The notes under the pieces: model-generated | Database searches by the model: none | Told to the model about the DNA's origin: nothing | What the model saw: the letters and a program-made list of their open reading frames with translations, nothing else | Part shown: positions 1 through 5,226 of the stretch, one piece after another | How positions within the stretch are numbered: position 1 is the first letter of the stretch | Layout of the letters: the number at the start of each line of letters is the position of its first letter | Position numbers and translations under genes: made by a program | Assembly (NCBI GenBank): GCA_023419055.1 | Contig: JAEZYO010000865.1 | Coordinates: 1-6,428 of the forward strand | Direction: 5' to 3' | Length of the DNA: 6,428 nt | Source: Pseudomonadota bacterium | GTDB lineage: Bacteria > Myxococcota > Polyangia > Polyangiales > Polyangiaceae

Positions 1-345
1 ACCCTGCTCTGGACCCTGCCACTCACCCTCCTGGGTATCGTGCCGTTGCCGACGGGCGTCCCCGCGAGCGTCTGGGCCGAGCTCTCGGGCTTCGGCTTGA
101 TCTGGCTCTCCGTCGCGACCATCGGCACCCTTTGGGGTGTGGCGCACCTCGAGGCGGGTCGCTCCTCGGTGCTCATCATCATGGAGCTTCTCACGGCCGT
201 GGCCTCCGCGGCCCTCCTGACCGAACGCGTGCTCGCGCCGCTCGAGTGGCTCGGTGGTTCTCTGATCGTGGCGGCGGCCTTGCTCGAAGGTTGGCGGCGC
301 ACTCCAGAGCCCGTGCCGGCGCCAGTCACCACCGAAGTCGATTGA
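1..345 (+). CDS. DMT/EamA-family transporter, C-terminal fragment (5' end outside window)
   Basis: The frame is open from the first base to a TGA at 343-345 and gives 114 residues with no start, so the gene begins upstream of the window. About four hydrophobic segments can be seen, near residues 1-16, 28-46, 53-74 and 79-97. The segment reading VLIIMELLTAVASAALLTER followed by a short loop and LGGSLIVAAALLEGW matches the last helix pair of EamA-domain drug/metabolite transporters, where an acidic residue (here E in TER) precedes the final helix. EamA proteins usually have ten helices in two repeats, so this would be most of the second repeat. The tail is short, Pro-rich and cytoplasmic-like. 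The substrate cannot be inferred. Family membership is moderately sure; being the 3' end of a multi-pass membrane protein gene is very likely. Confidence 0.8.
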   Translation, partial: TLLWTLPLTLLGIVPLPTGVPASVWAELSGFGLIWLSVATIGTLWGVAHLEAGRSSVLIIMELLTAVASAALLTERVLAPLEWLGGSLIVAAALLEGWRRTPEPVPAPVTTEVD

Positions 346-407
346 TCGATTTTCGGGTGGCTCCCAACGCGACGCTCTAGCCCAGCGTGGTGGCCCGGCG
401 CGGTCTA

Positions 408-425
408 GTGCGGTGTCTCAGAAGT
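408..425 (+). repeat. Left terminal inverted repeat of the MITE-like element
   Basis: GTGCGGTGTCTCAGAAGT. It pairs with the right end at 623-640 with mismatches at its 5th and 11th positions. Its inner half, CAGAAG, recurs at 597-602 inside the element, where it can compete for the same right-end partner. Confidence 0.8.
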
Positions 426-473
426 AACCATCGCTTTGCGAGAAAGAGCAGTCGACGCAGAAGGAAAGAAAGG

Positions 474-629
474 AGCACTAGCCATCCGCGAAGCGGATGA
501 GGAGAAACTGGTGCAGCCAGTTTCCGGGGGCGGGAACGCCCCCGAGGACGCGCTAGTGCTGGTGCGGCGTAGCCGCGCGCTTGGCGAAGCCAAGCTCAGA
601 AGCAGCAATCGGAACGATTGCGACTTCTG
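474..629 (+). other. Compact multi-hairpin core of the element (structured ssDNA or RNA)
   Basis: Almost every base can be placed in a stem. A 9-bp perfect closing stem (474-482 with 552-560) encloses three hairpins: 483-499 (7 bp, GAA loop), 504-524 (8 bp, 5-nt loop) and 525-544 (8 bp, GGAA loop). Three more follow nearly end to end: 562-578 (7 bp with one G-T pair, GTA loop), 579-595 (7 bp, GAA loop) and 605-621 (7 bp, GAA loop), the last extended by CAGAAG/CTTCTG (597-602 with 624-629). Five of six loops are GNA or GNRA type when read on the plus strand; on the minus strand they would be pyrimidine-rich. Two hairpins contain GCGAAGC, a sequence known to form an exceptionally stable DNA mini-hairpin. 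The folding was done by eye; no free energies were computed. Whether it acts as DNA or RNA is unknown. Confidence 0.7.
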
Positions 630-640
630 GGACACGGCAC
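623..640 (-). repeat. Right terminal inverted repeat of the MITE-like element
   Basis: ACTTCTGGGACACGGCAC on the plus strand; read on the minus strand it is GTGCCGTGTCCCAGAAGT. It is followed by TA (641-642) and G, completing half of the CTAG target. Its CTTCTG (624-629) can pair either with the left end (419-424) or with the internal CAGAAG at 597-602. Confidence 0.8.
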
Positions 641-663
641 TAGCTCGGGCAAAGCCTCACGAC

Positions 664-694
664 TCGACAATCCCCGAAGAAGCGCATACTTAAT
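664..694 (+). promoter_or_regulatory. Possible sigma70-like promoter for the glucosidase gene
   Basis: TCGACA at 664-669 matches five of six bases of a -35 box. Candidate -10 boxes are CATACT (685-690, 15-bp spacer) and CTTAAT (689-694, 19-bp spacer), each four of six with a non-ideal spacer. This is the only AT-rich stretch between the mobile element and the gene. Transcription starting 5-8 bases after CTTAAT would begin at or just before the ATG at 708, which would fit the lack of a ribosome binding site. Weak evidence. Confidence 0.3.
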
Positions 695-703
695 CGCTTA
701 AGT
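688..703. promoter_or_regulatory. Palindromic operator-like site before the glucosidase start codon
   Basis: ACTTAA-TCGC-TTAAGT has perfect 6-bp arms around a 4-bp centre and ends four bases before the ATG at 708. AT-rich arms are conspicuous in this GC-rich DNA. The site overlaps the possible -10 region, as a repressor operator often does, and it occupies the place where a Shine-Dalgarno sequence would normally sit. The binding protein is unknown; no regulator gene lies next to it. A small hairpin in the mRNA leader is the alternative reading. Confidence 0.4.
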
Positions 704-707
704 TTCC

Positions 708-2057
708 ATGACCGCACTTCGTACAGGCGCTCCCCTCGAGCGCTCCGACTTCGGCCCCGATTTTCGCTTCGGCGTCGCGACCTCGGCGTACCAGATCGAG
801 GGCGCCGTCTGCGAGGACGGTCGCGGCGCGAGCATCTGGGATCGCTTTGCCCACACCGAGGGCAAGACCAAGAACGGGGATCACGGCGACGTGGCGTGCG
901 ATCACTATCACCGCATGCCCGAGGACGTGGGCCTGCTCGCCTGGCTCGGCGTGGACGCCTATCGCTTCAGCATCGCGTGGCCGCGCGTGCTGCCCGCGGG
1001 TCGCGGGGCCGCGAACCAGAAGGGGCTCGACTTCTACGATCGACTCGTGGATTCGCTCTTGGAGCGCGGCATCGCGCCTTGCGCGACGCTCTACCACTGG
1101 GACCTCCCGGACGCGCTGCCGGGTGGCTGGCTCGCGCGCGATACGGCGCAGGCCTTCGCCGACTACGCCGAGCTCGTCGGAGCGCGCCTCGGCGATCGCG
1201 TCGCGCTCTGGCTCACCCACAACGAGCCCTGGTGCCAGGCGTTCCTGGGTTACGAGACGGGCCTCTTCGCACCGGGCCACACGAACCTCGCGGAAGCGCT
1301 GCTCTGCGCCCATCACCTCCTCGTGTCACACGGGCTCGGCGTGCAGGCGCTCCGCGCGCACGTGAAGACCCCGGTCGGGATCGCTCCCAACGTCATGCCC
1401 GCGCATCCGGCGAGCGGCTCGGACGCCGACGCCGCGGCGGCGCGACGCTTCGACGGCTACTTCAACCGCTGGTTCATCGAGCCCCTGCTCGGCCGCGGCT
1501 ATCCGAAGGACATGGTGGAGCTCTACGGGGCCGCGATGCCGGCCGTTTCGGCGCGGGACCTCGCGCTGATGTCCGAGCCCATCGACGTGCTCGGCATCAA
1601 CTACTACGAGCGCCTCGTGATCGCGAACGACGACGCGGGTGGGACGCTCCGCACGCGCTCGATCAAGGATACCGGGCTCACGAAGACCGCGGACCGCGAG
1701 GTGTACCCCGAGGGGCTCGGCGAGATGCTGCGCCGCCTCCATTTCGACTACGGCTTCGCGCACCTGGTCGTGACGGAGAACGGCGCGGCGTTCGCGGACG
1801 AGCTCACTCCTGACGGGCGCGTCCACGACCGCGGACGCGTCGAGTTCCTGGACGCGCACCTCCGCGAGGTGCTCGCCGCCCGGGGCGCCGGTGTCCCGGT
1901 GGAAGGCTACTTCGCCTGGTCGCTCATGGACAATTTCGAGTGGGCGATGGGCTACGGCATCCGCTACGGCCTCGTGCACGTCGACTACGCGACGCTCGCT
2001 CGCACGCCGAAAGACAGCGCGCACTTCTACCGATCGTTCCTGACCGGCGCGCGCTGA
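708..2057 (+). CDS. GH1 family beta-glucosidase
   Basis: This encodes a complete 449-residue glycoside hydrolase family 1 enzyme, the usual length for bacterial members. It should hydrolyse beta-glucosides such as cellobiose with retention of configuration. The (beta/alpha)8 barrel begins at FGVATSAYQIEGA (residues 21-33). The acid/base is Glu173 in THNEPW (170-175), and the nucleophile is Glu357 in VTENGA (355-360). Glucose-subsite residues are all in place: Gln29, His130-Trp131, Asn172 and Glu411-Trp412 in SLMDNFEWAMGY. No signal peptide is seen, so it is probably cytoplasmic. The ATG at 708 leaves a normal short N-terminus before the barrel, but no Shine-Dalgarno sequence precedes it. Upstream are a palindrome and a hairpin-rich mobile element. 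The next gene is convergent, with 5 bp between stop codons. The exact substrate (glucoside, galactoside or fucoside) is not decided by the sequence. Confidence 0.96.
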   Translation: MTALRTGAPLERSDFGPDFRFGVATSAYQIEGAVCEDGRGASIWDRFAHTEGKTKNGDHGDVACDHYHRMPEDVGLLAWLGVDAYRFSIAWPRVLPAGRGAANQKGLDFYDRLVDSLLERGIAPCATLYHWDLPDALPGGWLARDTAQAFADYAELVGARLGDRVALWLTHNEPWCQAFLGYETGLFAPGHTNLAEALLCAHHLLVSHGLGVQALRAHVKTPVGIAPNVMPAHPASGSDADAAAARRFDGYFNRWFIEPLLGRGYPKDMVELYGAAMPAVSARDLALMSEPIDVLGINYYERLVIANDDAGGTLRTRSIKDTGLTKTADREVYPEGLGEMLRRLHFDYGFAHLVVTENGAAFADELTPDGRVHDRGRVEFLDAHLREVLAARGAGVPVEGYFAWSLMDNFEWAMGYGIRYGLVHVDYATLARTPKDSAHFYRSFLTGAR

Positions 2058-2062
2058 GGCGC

Positions 2063-3220
2063 TCAATGCCAGGTGACGGTCGCGAACACACCGGGCATGA
2101 GCACGCTCGTCTCGCCGCGTTCGTCCCCGGAGAGCCGAGCGTAAAAGAGCCGCGCCGCGCCGCCGGCGCTGAACTGGCGCGCGATCCAGAGGCTGTGACC
2201 GATCTCGAATGAACCGCACGGGCCGCGCTGCTGCTCACTGCCCGCCTCTTGAAGCTCGAGCGAGGCGAGGCCCACAGCGCCACCGAAATGGAAGCCGTGC
2301 CGCCGGTCCGGGTAGTACTTCACGATCGCTTCGGCCTCGAACAGCACGAGCTCGAGATCCCGGATCTCGAAGCGCTCGCCGAGGGTTCCGATCACGGGCT
2401 CCCGCGCCAAGGCGCGCCCGAGGCGCCCGCCGAGCACGAGACCGCTGTCCGGCAGCGTGCCGCCGAACTCCAGCGCTCCTGCCGGGAACGCCAGCCCCTG
2501 AGCGGTCGAGGGGATCGACTGCCGGAAGCCGTTGCTCACGCTCTCGGTCGAGTCGACGAAGATGGCGCCGGGGCCGAGCTGAAACTCGAAGAAGAAGCCG
2601 TCATGGGTCCGCTCGCCGGGCTTCTCCGTTGCCGCCTGGTCGTCGGCCGCGCGAGCTCCCGCGGGCCAGGCGAGTGAAAGCAGGCCGCACGCGCCTGCAA
2701 GGATCGCCGTGCGCCTCTTCGACGCGAGCCGTTCCGCCGAAGGGTCGCGCCGGTGGCCGATACGAAAAGCCACGAGCAGCATCGGAACAGCGAGCAGATC
2801 GGTGACGTCGGCGGTAGCGCGCACCGGACGGAGCGACGGCGCCGCGTCGCCGCCGAGCAGGGCTCCGATGCATTGGAATGGCCACTGCAACGCCCCCACG
2901 CCGTAGCGGTAGGCGATTTCGGCAGGCAGCCAAACCTCGGGCAAGGCGTAGGCGACGAGCGTCACGAGCAAGCTCACGCGAAGGGCCCGATTGGTCGCGA
3001 CGGCGCTCGGCGAACGGCGCGTCAGCCGGAGCGCCGTCAGCTCGAACAGCGCCTGTAGGAACAGCGGCAAGATGAGGACGGCGGCGAAATCGGACAACTT
3101 GCCGCTCCACCACCCCGGATGAGCGTGCTTGAGCCAGTGATCGTTCACGATGAGGACGAACAGGCTCAGCGCGAAGGCTGGATGAAGGAGCGCGGTCCCG
3201 GGGGCGCGACGATCGTTCAT
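2063..3220 (-). CDS. Inner-membrane domain fused to exported beta-barrel-like domain, function unknown
   Basis: The 385-residue protein has two unlike halves. Residues 1-155 are hydrophobic, with four or five likely membrane helices (about 12-28, 44-62, 79-97, 109-123 and 138-154). They carry HPAFALSLFVLIVNDHWLK and GKLSDF motifs, which I believe recur in myxobacterial membrane proteins of unknown function. Residues 168-192 look like a second, internal Sec signal peptide: KRR, a hydrophobic run, then ARA before AD. The rest (about 207-385) has alternating hydrophobic strands with Gly-rich turns and ends in VTWH, like an outer-membrane beta-barrel. A signal peptidase cut could release the barrel from the membrane half; this is inference. 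ATG at 3220 is chosen because it overlaps the upstream stop (TGATG), with GAGGGTGGAG before it; a GTG at 3223 is also possible. It is the last gene of a three-gene operon. No function is assigned. Confidence 0.82.
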   Translation of the reverse strand: MNDRRAPGTALLHPAFALSLFVLIVNDHWLKHAHPGWWSGKLSDFAAVLILPLFLQALFELTALRLTRRSPSAVATNRALRVSLLVTLVAYALPEVWLPAEIAYRYGVGALQWPFQCIGALLGGDAAPSLRPVRATADVTDLLAVPMLLVAFRIGHRRDPSAERLASKRRTAILAGACGLLSLAWPAGARAADDQAATEKPGERTHDGFFFEFQLGPGAIFVDSTESVSNGFRQSIPSTAQGLAFPAGALEFGGTLPDSGLVLGGRLGRALAREPVIGTLGERFEIRDLELVLFEAEAIVKYYPDRRHGFHFGGAVGLASLELQEAGSEQQRGPCGSFEIGHSLWIARQFSAGGAARLFYARLSGDERGETSVLMPGVFATVTWH

Positions 3221-3825
3221 CACTCCACCCTCGTGAGTGTGAGCCTCGGCGTCCCTTCAGCGAGCGGGCACGTGGTCACGGCAGCGTCCGCCTCGACGCC
3301 CGCCTCGACGACGAGCGGCGGAAACGGCTCCCCGTCGATGCGCTCGAGCTCGAACTCGTATTGCACGGCACACTCGCGCGCTCCGTACTCGCAACAGTCG
3401 CGATCCGTCGTGTCGGTGCAAACCTCGAAGATCCGATACTCCCAGAGCTCGGCCGGGGTCCGGGGAAACCTCTGGGTCTCGACCCCGTACCCACCGAACA
3501 CGCCGTCCTCGCCCTGTCTCACCCGAACGCGCGGCATCTCCGTTCGACCGTCGCCGCCGACGGGTTCTTCACGGTACGAAAGCTCGAGCCTCAGCCGGAA
3601 CGATCCGTCGAGGATCGCGGACTCCCCTTGCCAGAGCTCGGGCAACCCGGTGAGCTCGGCGCGAGCGCCGATGACCACGCGATCACCTGCTTCCGCGAGC
3701 TCGCTCGTCTCCGGCGGCAGCTGACTCGTGAGCGGAGCGCCGCTCCCGAAGTCATCGCAAGCCGGATCACCGGAGCACGCGAGACAACCGAAGAGAAGAC
3801 CGAGCCAGACGGCTTCGAGCTTCAT
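3220..3825 (-). CDS. Putative lipoprotein, paralogue of the upstream secreted protein
   Basis: The start is fixed by an ATGA overlap with the upstream gene's stop and by a perfect GGAGGT nine bases ahead of the ATG at 3825. This gives 201 residues; a longer frame back to 3918 is not needed. The N-terminus, MKLEAVWLGLLFGCLACSGD, is a short lipoprotein-type signal. Cys14 (LFGC) or Cys17 (CLAC) would be lipidated; neither is an ideal lipobox. The mature part is soluble and acidic. It has a Cys-rich patch near residues 136-152 (VCTDTT...CC...ECAV) followed by YEFELERIDGEPFPPLVVEAG. This Cys patch plus ERIDG block also occurs in the preceding gene product, so the two seem to be diverged tandem duplicates. 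It resembles no named domain I know. It is probably anchored in the envelope and made together with its two operon partners. Confidence 0.8.
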   Translation of the reverse strand: MKLEAVWLGLLFGCLACSGDPACDDFGSGAPLTSQLPPETSELAEAGDRVVIGARAELTGLPELWQGESAILDGSFRLRLELSYREEPVGGDGRTEMPRVRVRQGEDGVFGGYGVETQRFPRTPAELWEYRIFEVCTDTTDRDCCEYGARECAVQYEFELERIDGEPFPPLVVEAGVEADAAVTTCPLAEGTPRLTLTRVE

Positions 3826-4373
3826 CGCGGCCGCACCTCCACCGTCCAGGGCGCCTGCGTGGGACCAACGCTCGGTGACTCCGATTTCGGGAAGCTCGAG
3901 TCGAGCTCGAGCGACCAATCGATCGTCACCGCTCCCCCGCCTTCTCCGCCGTCGATGCGCTCGAAGTCGACGAACAACTGAGCTTCGCAGGGTTCACCGC
4001 GCGTAGGATCGGCGCAGTTGCCTCGGAACGTGAGGTCGCGCCCCAGCGTGAAGCTCGTCGCGACGTCGAGCTCCGAGTTGGCGCCGGTCTCCGTGCCATC
4101 GCCGAGGCGGACGCTGACGAAGCGTCCCGTCGCGCCTTCGGTCGAAATCACTCCCCAGAGTCGGCTCGTTGCACGGCGAGTAGTGTCGACTCCGTCCGGG
4201 CCGAGCGCGGTGGCTGTCAGGGTCACCACCAAGCTCGATTTCGGCTCCTCGCTGGTCAGGACGACGGACCCCTCGGTGGCGGCTTCGAACAGGTAGTAGA
4301 ACTCGTTGGGGTCGCCAGGCGGGCTGGTCGCGAGCAGCGCTACCGAGGTCACTGCCAGGAGCACGCGGAGCAC
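3822..4373 (-). CDS. Putative secreted protein of unknown function (ERIDG paralogue); start uncertain
   Basis: From the GTG at 4373 the protein has 183 residues, with an N-terminal hydrophobic export signal, MLRVLLAVTSVALLATS, then a mature part that looks beta-rich. An AGGGGAG lies 11 bases before this GTG. The same frame is open to a GTG at 4595 and has an ATG at 4469. Those starts add a hydrophilic, less coding-like leader ahead of the export signal and lack a good ribosome site, so I prefer the short form. Near the C-terminus, NCADPTRGEPCEAQLFVDF followed by ERIDG parallels the Cys patch and ERIDG of the downstream lipoprotein. The stop overlaps the lipoprotein start as ATGA, which implies translational coupling. 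No known domain is recognised. Existence of the gene is likely; the exact 5' end is not settled. Confidence 0.7.
   Translation of the reverse strand: MLRVLLAVTSVALLATSPPGDPNEFYYLFEAATEGSVVLTSEEPKSSLVVTLTATALGPDGVDTTRRATSRLWGVISTEGATGRFVSVRLGDGTETGANSELDVATSFTLGRDLTFRGNCADPTRGEPCEAQLFVDFERIDGGEGGGAVTIDWSLELDSSFPKSESPSVGPTQAPWTVEVRPR
3835..3840 (-). promoter_or_regulatory. Shine-Dalgarno site of the lipoprotein gene
   Basis: Read on the minus strand this is GGAGGT, a perfect anti-16S match, nine bases before the ATG at 3825. Together with the ATGA overlap it decides the start over the longer upstream frame. Confidence 0.8.
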
Positions 4374-4632
4374 CCACGCTCTCGCTCCCCTGACAGCGCT
4401 GTCGCGAAGCTCCGGCTCGGGTGCTGCGTCGACGTCGCTTGCACCCGACAAAACCCGCTCTCTCACCATGGGCGAGGCGTCGAAGCAACTAGCGTACCAG
4501 TCGCAAACCATCTGCAGCGCCGCTCGATGTGTCCCCCGACCCGCTACCACAGGCCCTGCGTCCGGCCGTGTCGAGGCGACCTCCTCAGAATGCACTCAAC
4601 GCCGGCGAGGCCCCCGTGTTCTAGGGGGAGTG
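4374..4632. promoter_or_regulatory. Probable divergent control region between the envelope operon and the sigma-factor operon
   Basis: If the secreted-protein gene starts at 4373, this 259-bp stretch must hold promoters for both directions. It is less GC-biased than its flanks and contains no protein-like frame I recognise. I find no confident -35/-10 pair on either strand. A perfect 12-bp palindrome, GACAGCGCTGTC, lies at 4392-4403, about what chance alone would supply somewhere in a window this size. If the longer minus-strand start at 4595 is real, the spacer shrinks to 37 bp. Confidence 0.4.
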
Positions 4633-5226
4633 ATGACCGTTCCGCGCCTCGTCCGCAGCAAGGAGCCGACGCAGGACTCCCTGGTTGCGCGCAGCGACGA
4701 CGAGCTGATGACGCTCGCCGGTGCCGGTCTTCGCAGCGCGTTCGCGGTGCTGGTGGAGCGGCACGCCCAGCGCGTGGTCGCCCTGTGCACCCGCTTCTGC
4801 AACGACTCTCAGCGCGGCCCGGAGCTCGCCCAGGACACCTGGCTCCTCGTCTGGAAGGGGCGTGAAAAGTATCGCCCCGGAGGCGGCTTCGTCCCTTGGC
4901 TCGTCACCGTGGCGCGCAACCACTGTCGTAACGAGCTCCGGCGGCGCAAGGTCGCCGAGGCTCGAGAGCGCGCTCCCGTGCCGGACGATCTCGGCAGTAC
5001 GCCCGGACAGCTCGACGAACTCCTGGTCGAGGAGCGCAGGCGACGCGTTCGCGCGGCGCTCGCGGAGCTCTCGCCCGCCCTCCGAGAGGCGCTGCTCCTA
5101 CGCTACGGGGAGGGACTTCGTTACGACGAGATCACCCAGGTGGTAGGTACGGGAGAGTCCACCTTGCGGTCGCGCGTCCACCACGGGCTGAAGGCCCTGA
5201 AACAGAAGCTTTCGGAGGAGCCGTGA
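4633..5226 (+). CDS. ECF-type RNA polymerase sigma-70 family factor
   Basis: The 197-residue protein has the two-domain layout of extracytoplasmic-function sigma factors. Sigma region 2 spans about residues 21-107: DDELMTLAG...FAVLVERHAQRVV, then ELAQDTWLLVWKG and FVPWLVTVARNHCRNELRRRK, which covers the core-binding and -10-recognition helices. After a charged linker, region 4 (about 134-190) has LAELSPALREALLLRYGEGLRYDEITQVVGTGESTLRSRVHHGLKALK, the helix-turn-helix for the -35 element. There is no C-terminal extension. ATG at 4633 follows AGGGGG (4623-4628) by four bases; a GTG at 4630 is an alternative. An open frame runs upstream to 4306, but it overlaps the opposite gene and is not sigma-like. 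The stop overlaps the next start (GTGA), so it is made with its anti-sigma factor. It is probably autoregulated, though I cannot identify the promoter. Confidence 0.93.
   Translation: MTVPRLVRSKEPTQDSLVARSDDELMTLAGAGLRSAFAVLVERHAQRVVALCTRFCNDSQRGPELAQDTWLLVWKGREKYRPGGGFVPWLVTVARNHCRNELRRRKVAEARERAPVPDDLGSTPGQLDELLVEERRRRVRAALAELSPALREALLLRYGEGLRYDEITQVVGTGESTLRSRVHHGLKALKQKLSEEP

Larger units (their letters stand above)
406..642. mobile_element. IS630/mariner-type MITE-like element, with TA target duplication
   Basis: The element proper is 408-640 (233 bp). Its ends are an 18-bp imperfect inverted repeat, GTGCGGTGTCTCAGAAGT at 408-425 against ACTTCTGGGACACGGCAC at 623-640, matching at 16 of 18 positions. 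TA occurs directly outside each end (406-407 and 641-642), with C before the left TA and G after the right TA. Removing the element and one TA restores CTAG. Insertion into CTAG with TA duplication is the known behaviour of IS630-family transposases. The element is far too short to encode a transposase, so it would be non-autonomous and mobilised in trans. It sits 65 bp before the start of a beta-glucosidase gene and could affect its transcription. The family call rests on the target signature and end structure, not on a matched parent element. Confidence 0.75.
346..707. other. Intergenic region carrying a hairpin-rich mobile element
   Basis: This is the only long stretch in the window without a convincing gene. 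From 346 to 405 there is a plain spacer with only weak hairpins (for example a 5-bp stem at 373-389) and no clear intrinsic terminator for the transporter gene. From 406 to 642 lies the TA-flanked inverted-repeat element described separately. From 643 to 707 is a 65-bp leader to the glucosidase gene that becomes AT-rich at 686-706 and holds a palindrome. Open frames run through the region on both strands, but they cross every hairpin and resemble no protein I know. Confidence 0.8.

Noticed and set aside
373..389. Hairpin as terminator of the transporter gene
   Set aside because: The 5-bp stem has a 7-base loop and is not followed by a T-run.
405..635. Minus-strand open frame across the same element
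   Set aside because: Same reasoning: it begins and ends within the repeat structure, has a low-complexity Ser/Arg-rich product, and no start signal.
474..640. Integron attC site or REP/RAYT-type repeat
   Set aside because: The element has TA-flanked terminal repeats and lacks the attC core-site layout (RYYYAAC/GTTRRRY). It also lacks a GTAG-headed REP hairpin pair. No integrase or RAYT gene is nearby.
436..693. Open frame of 85 codons on the plus strand through the hairpin element
   Set aside because: It crosses the whole inverted-repeat element, all six hairpins and the right target duplication. It has no ribosome site and its product resembles nothing known. Openness is explained by low stop frequency in GC-rich DNA.
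690..1316. Long minus-strand frame opposite the glucosidase gene
   Set aside because: It is an antisense shadow of a GH1 gene with intact catalytic motifs; its product is Arg/Ala-rich and unlike any family.
3826..3918. N-terminal extension of the lipoprotein gene
   Set aside because: It would place 31 hydrophilic residues before a lipoprotein signal. The ATG at 3825 has a perfect GGAGGT and an ATGA overlap.
4392..4403. Perfect 12-bp palindrome GACAGCGCTGTC as an operator
   Set aside because: One such palindrome is expected by chance in a window this size. It has no AT-rich character and no second copy nearby.
4597..4617. ECF-like promoter (CAAC ... CGT) before the sigma gene
   Set aside because: The spacer is only about 14 bases between AAC and CGT, shorter than usual, and it would lie too close to the start codon. 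Not better than chance.
4306..4632. Upstream extension of the sigma-factor frame
   Set aside because: The extension is Ser/Thr-rich, not sigma-like, and overlaps the opposite gene. A ribosome site precedes the ATG at 4633, which gives a normal ECF length.
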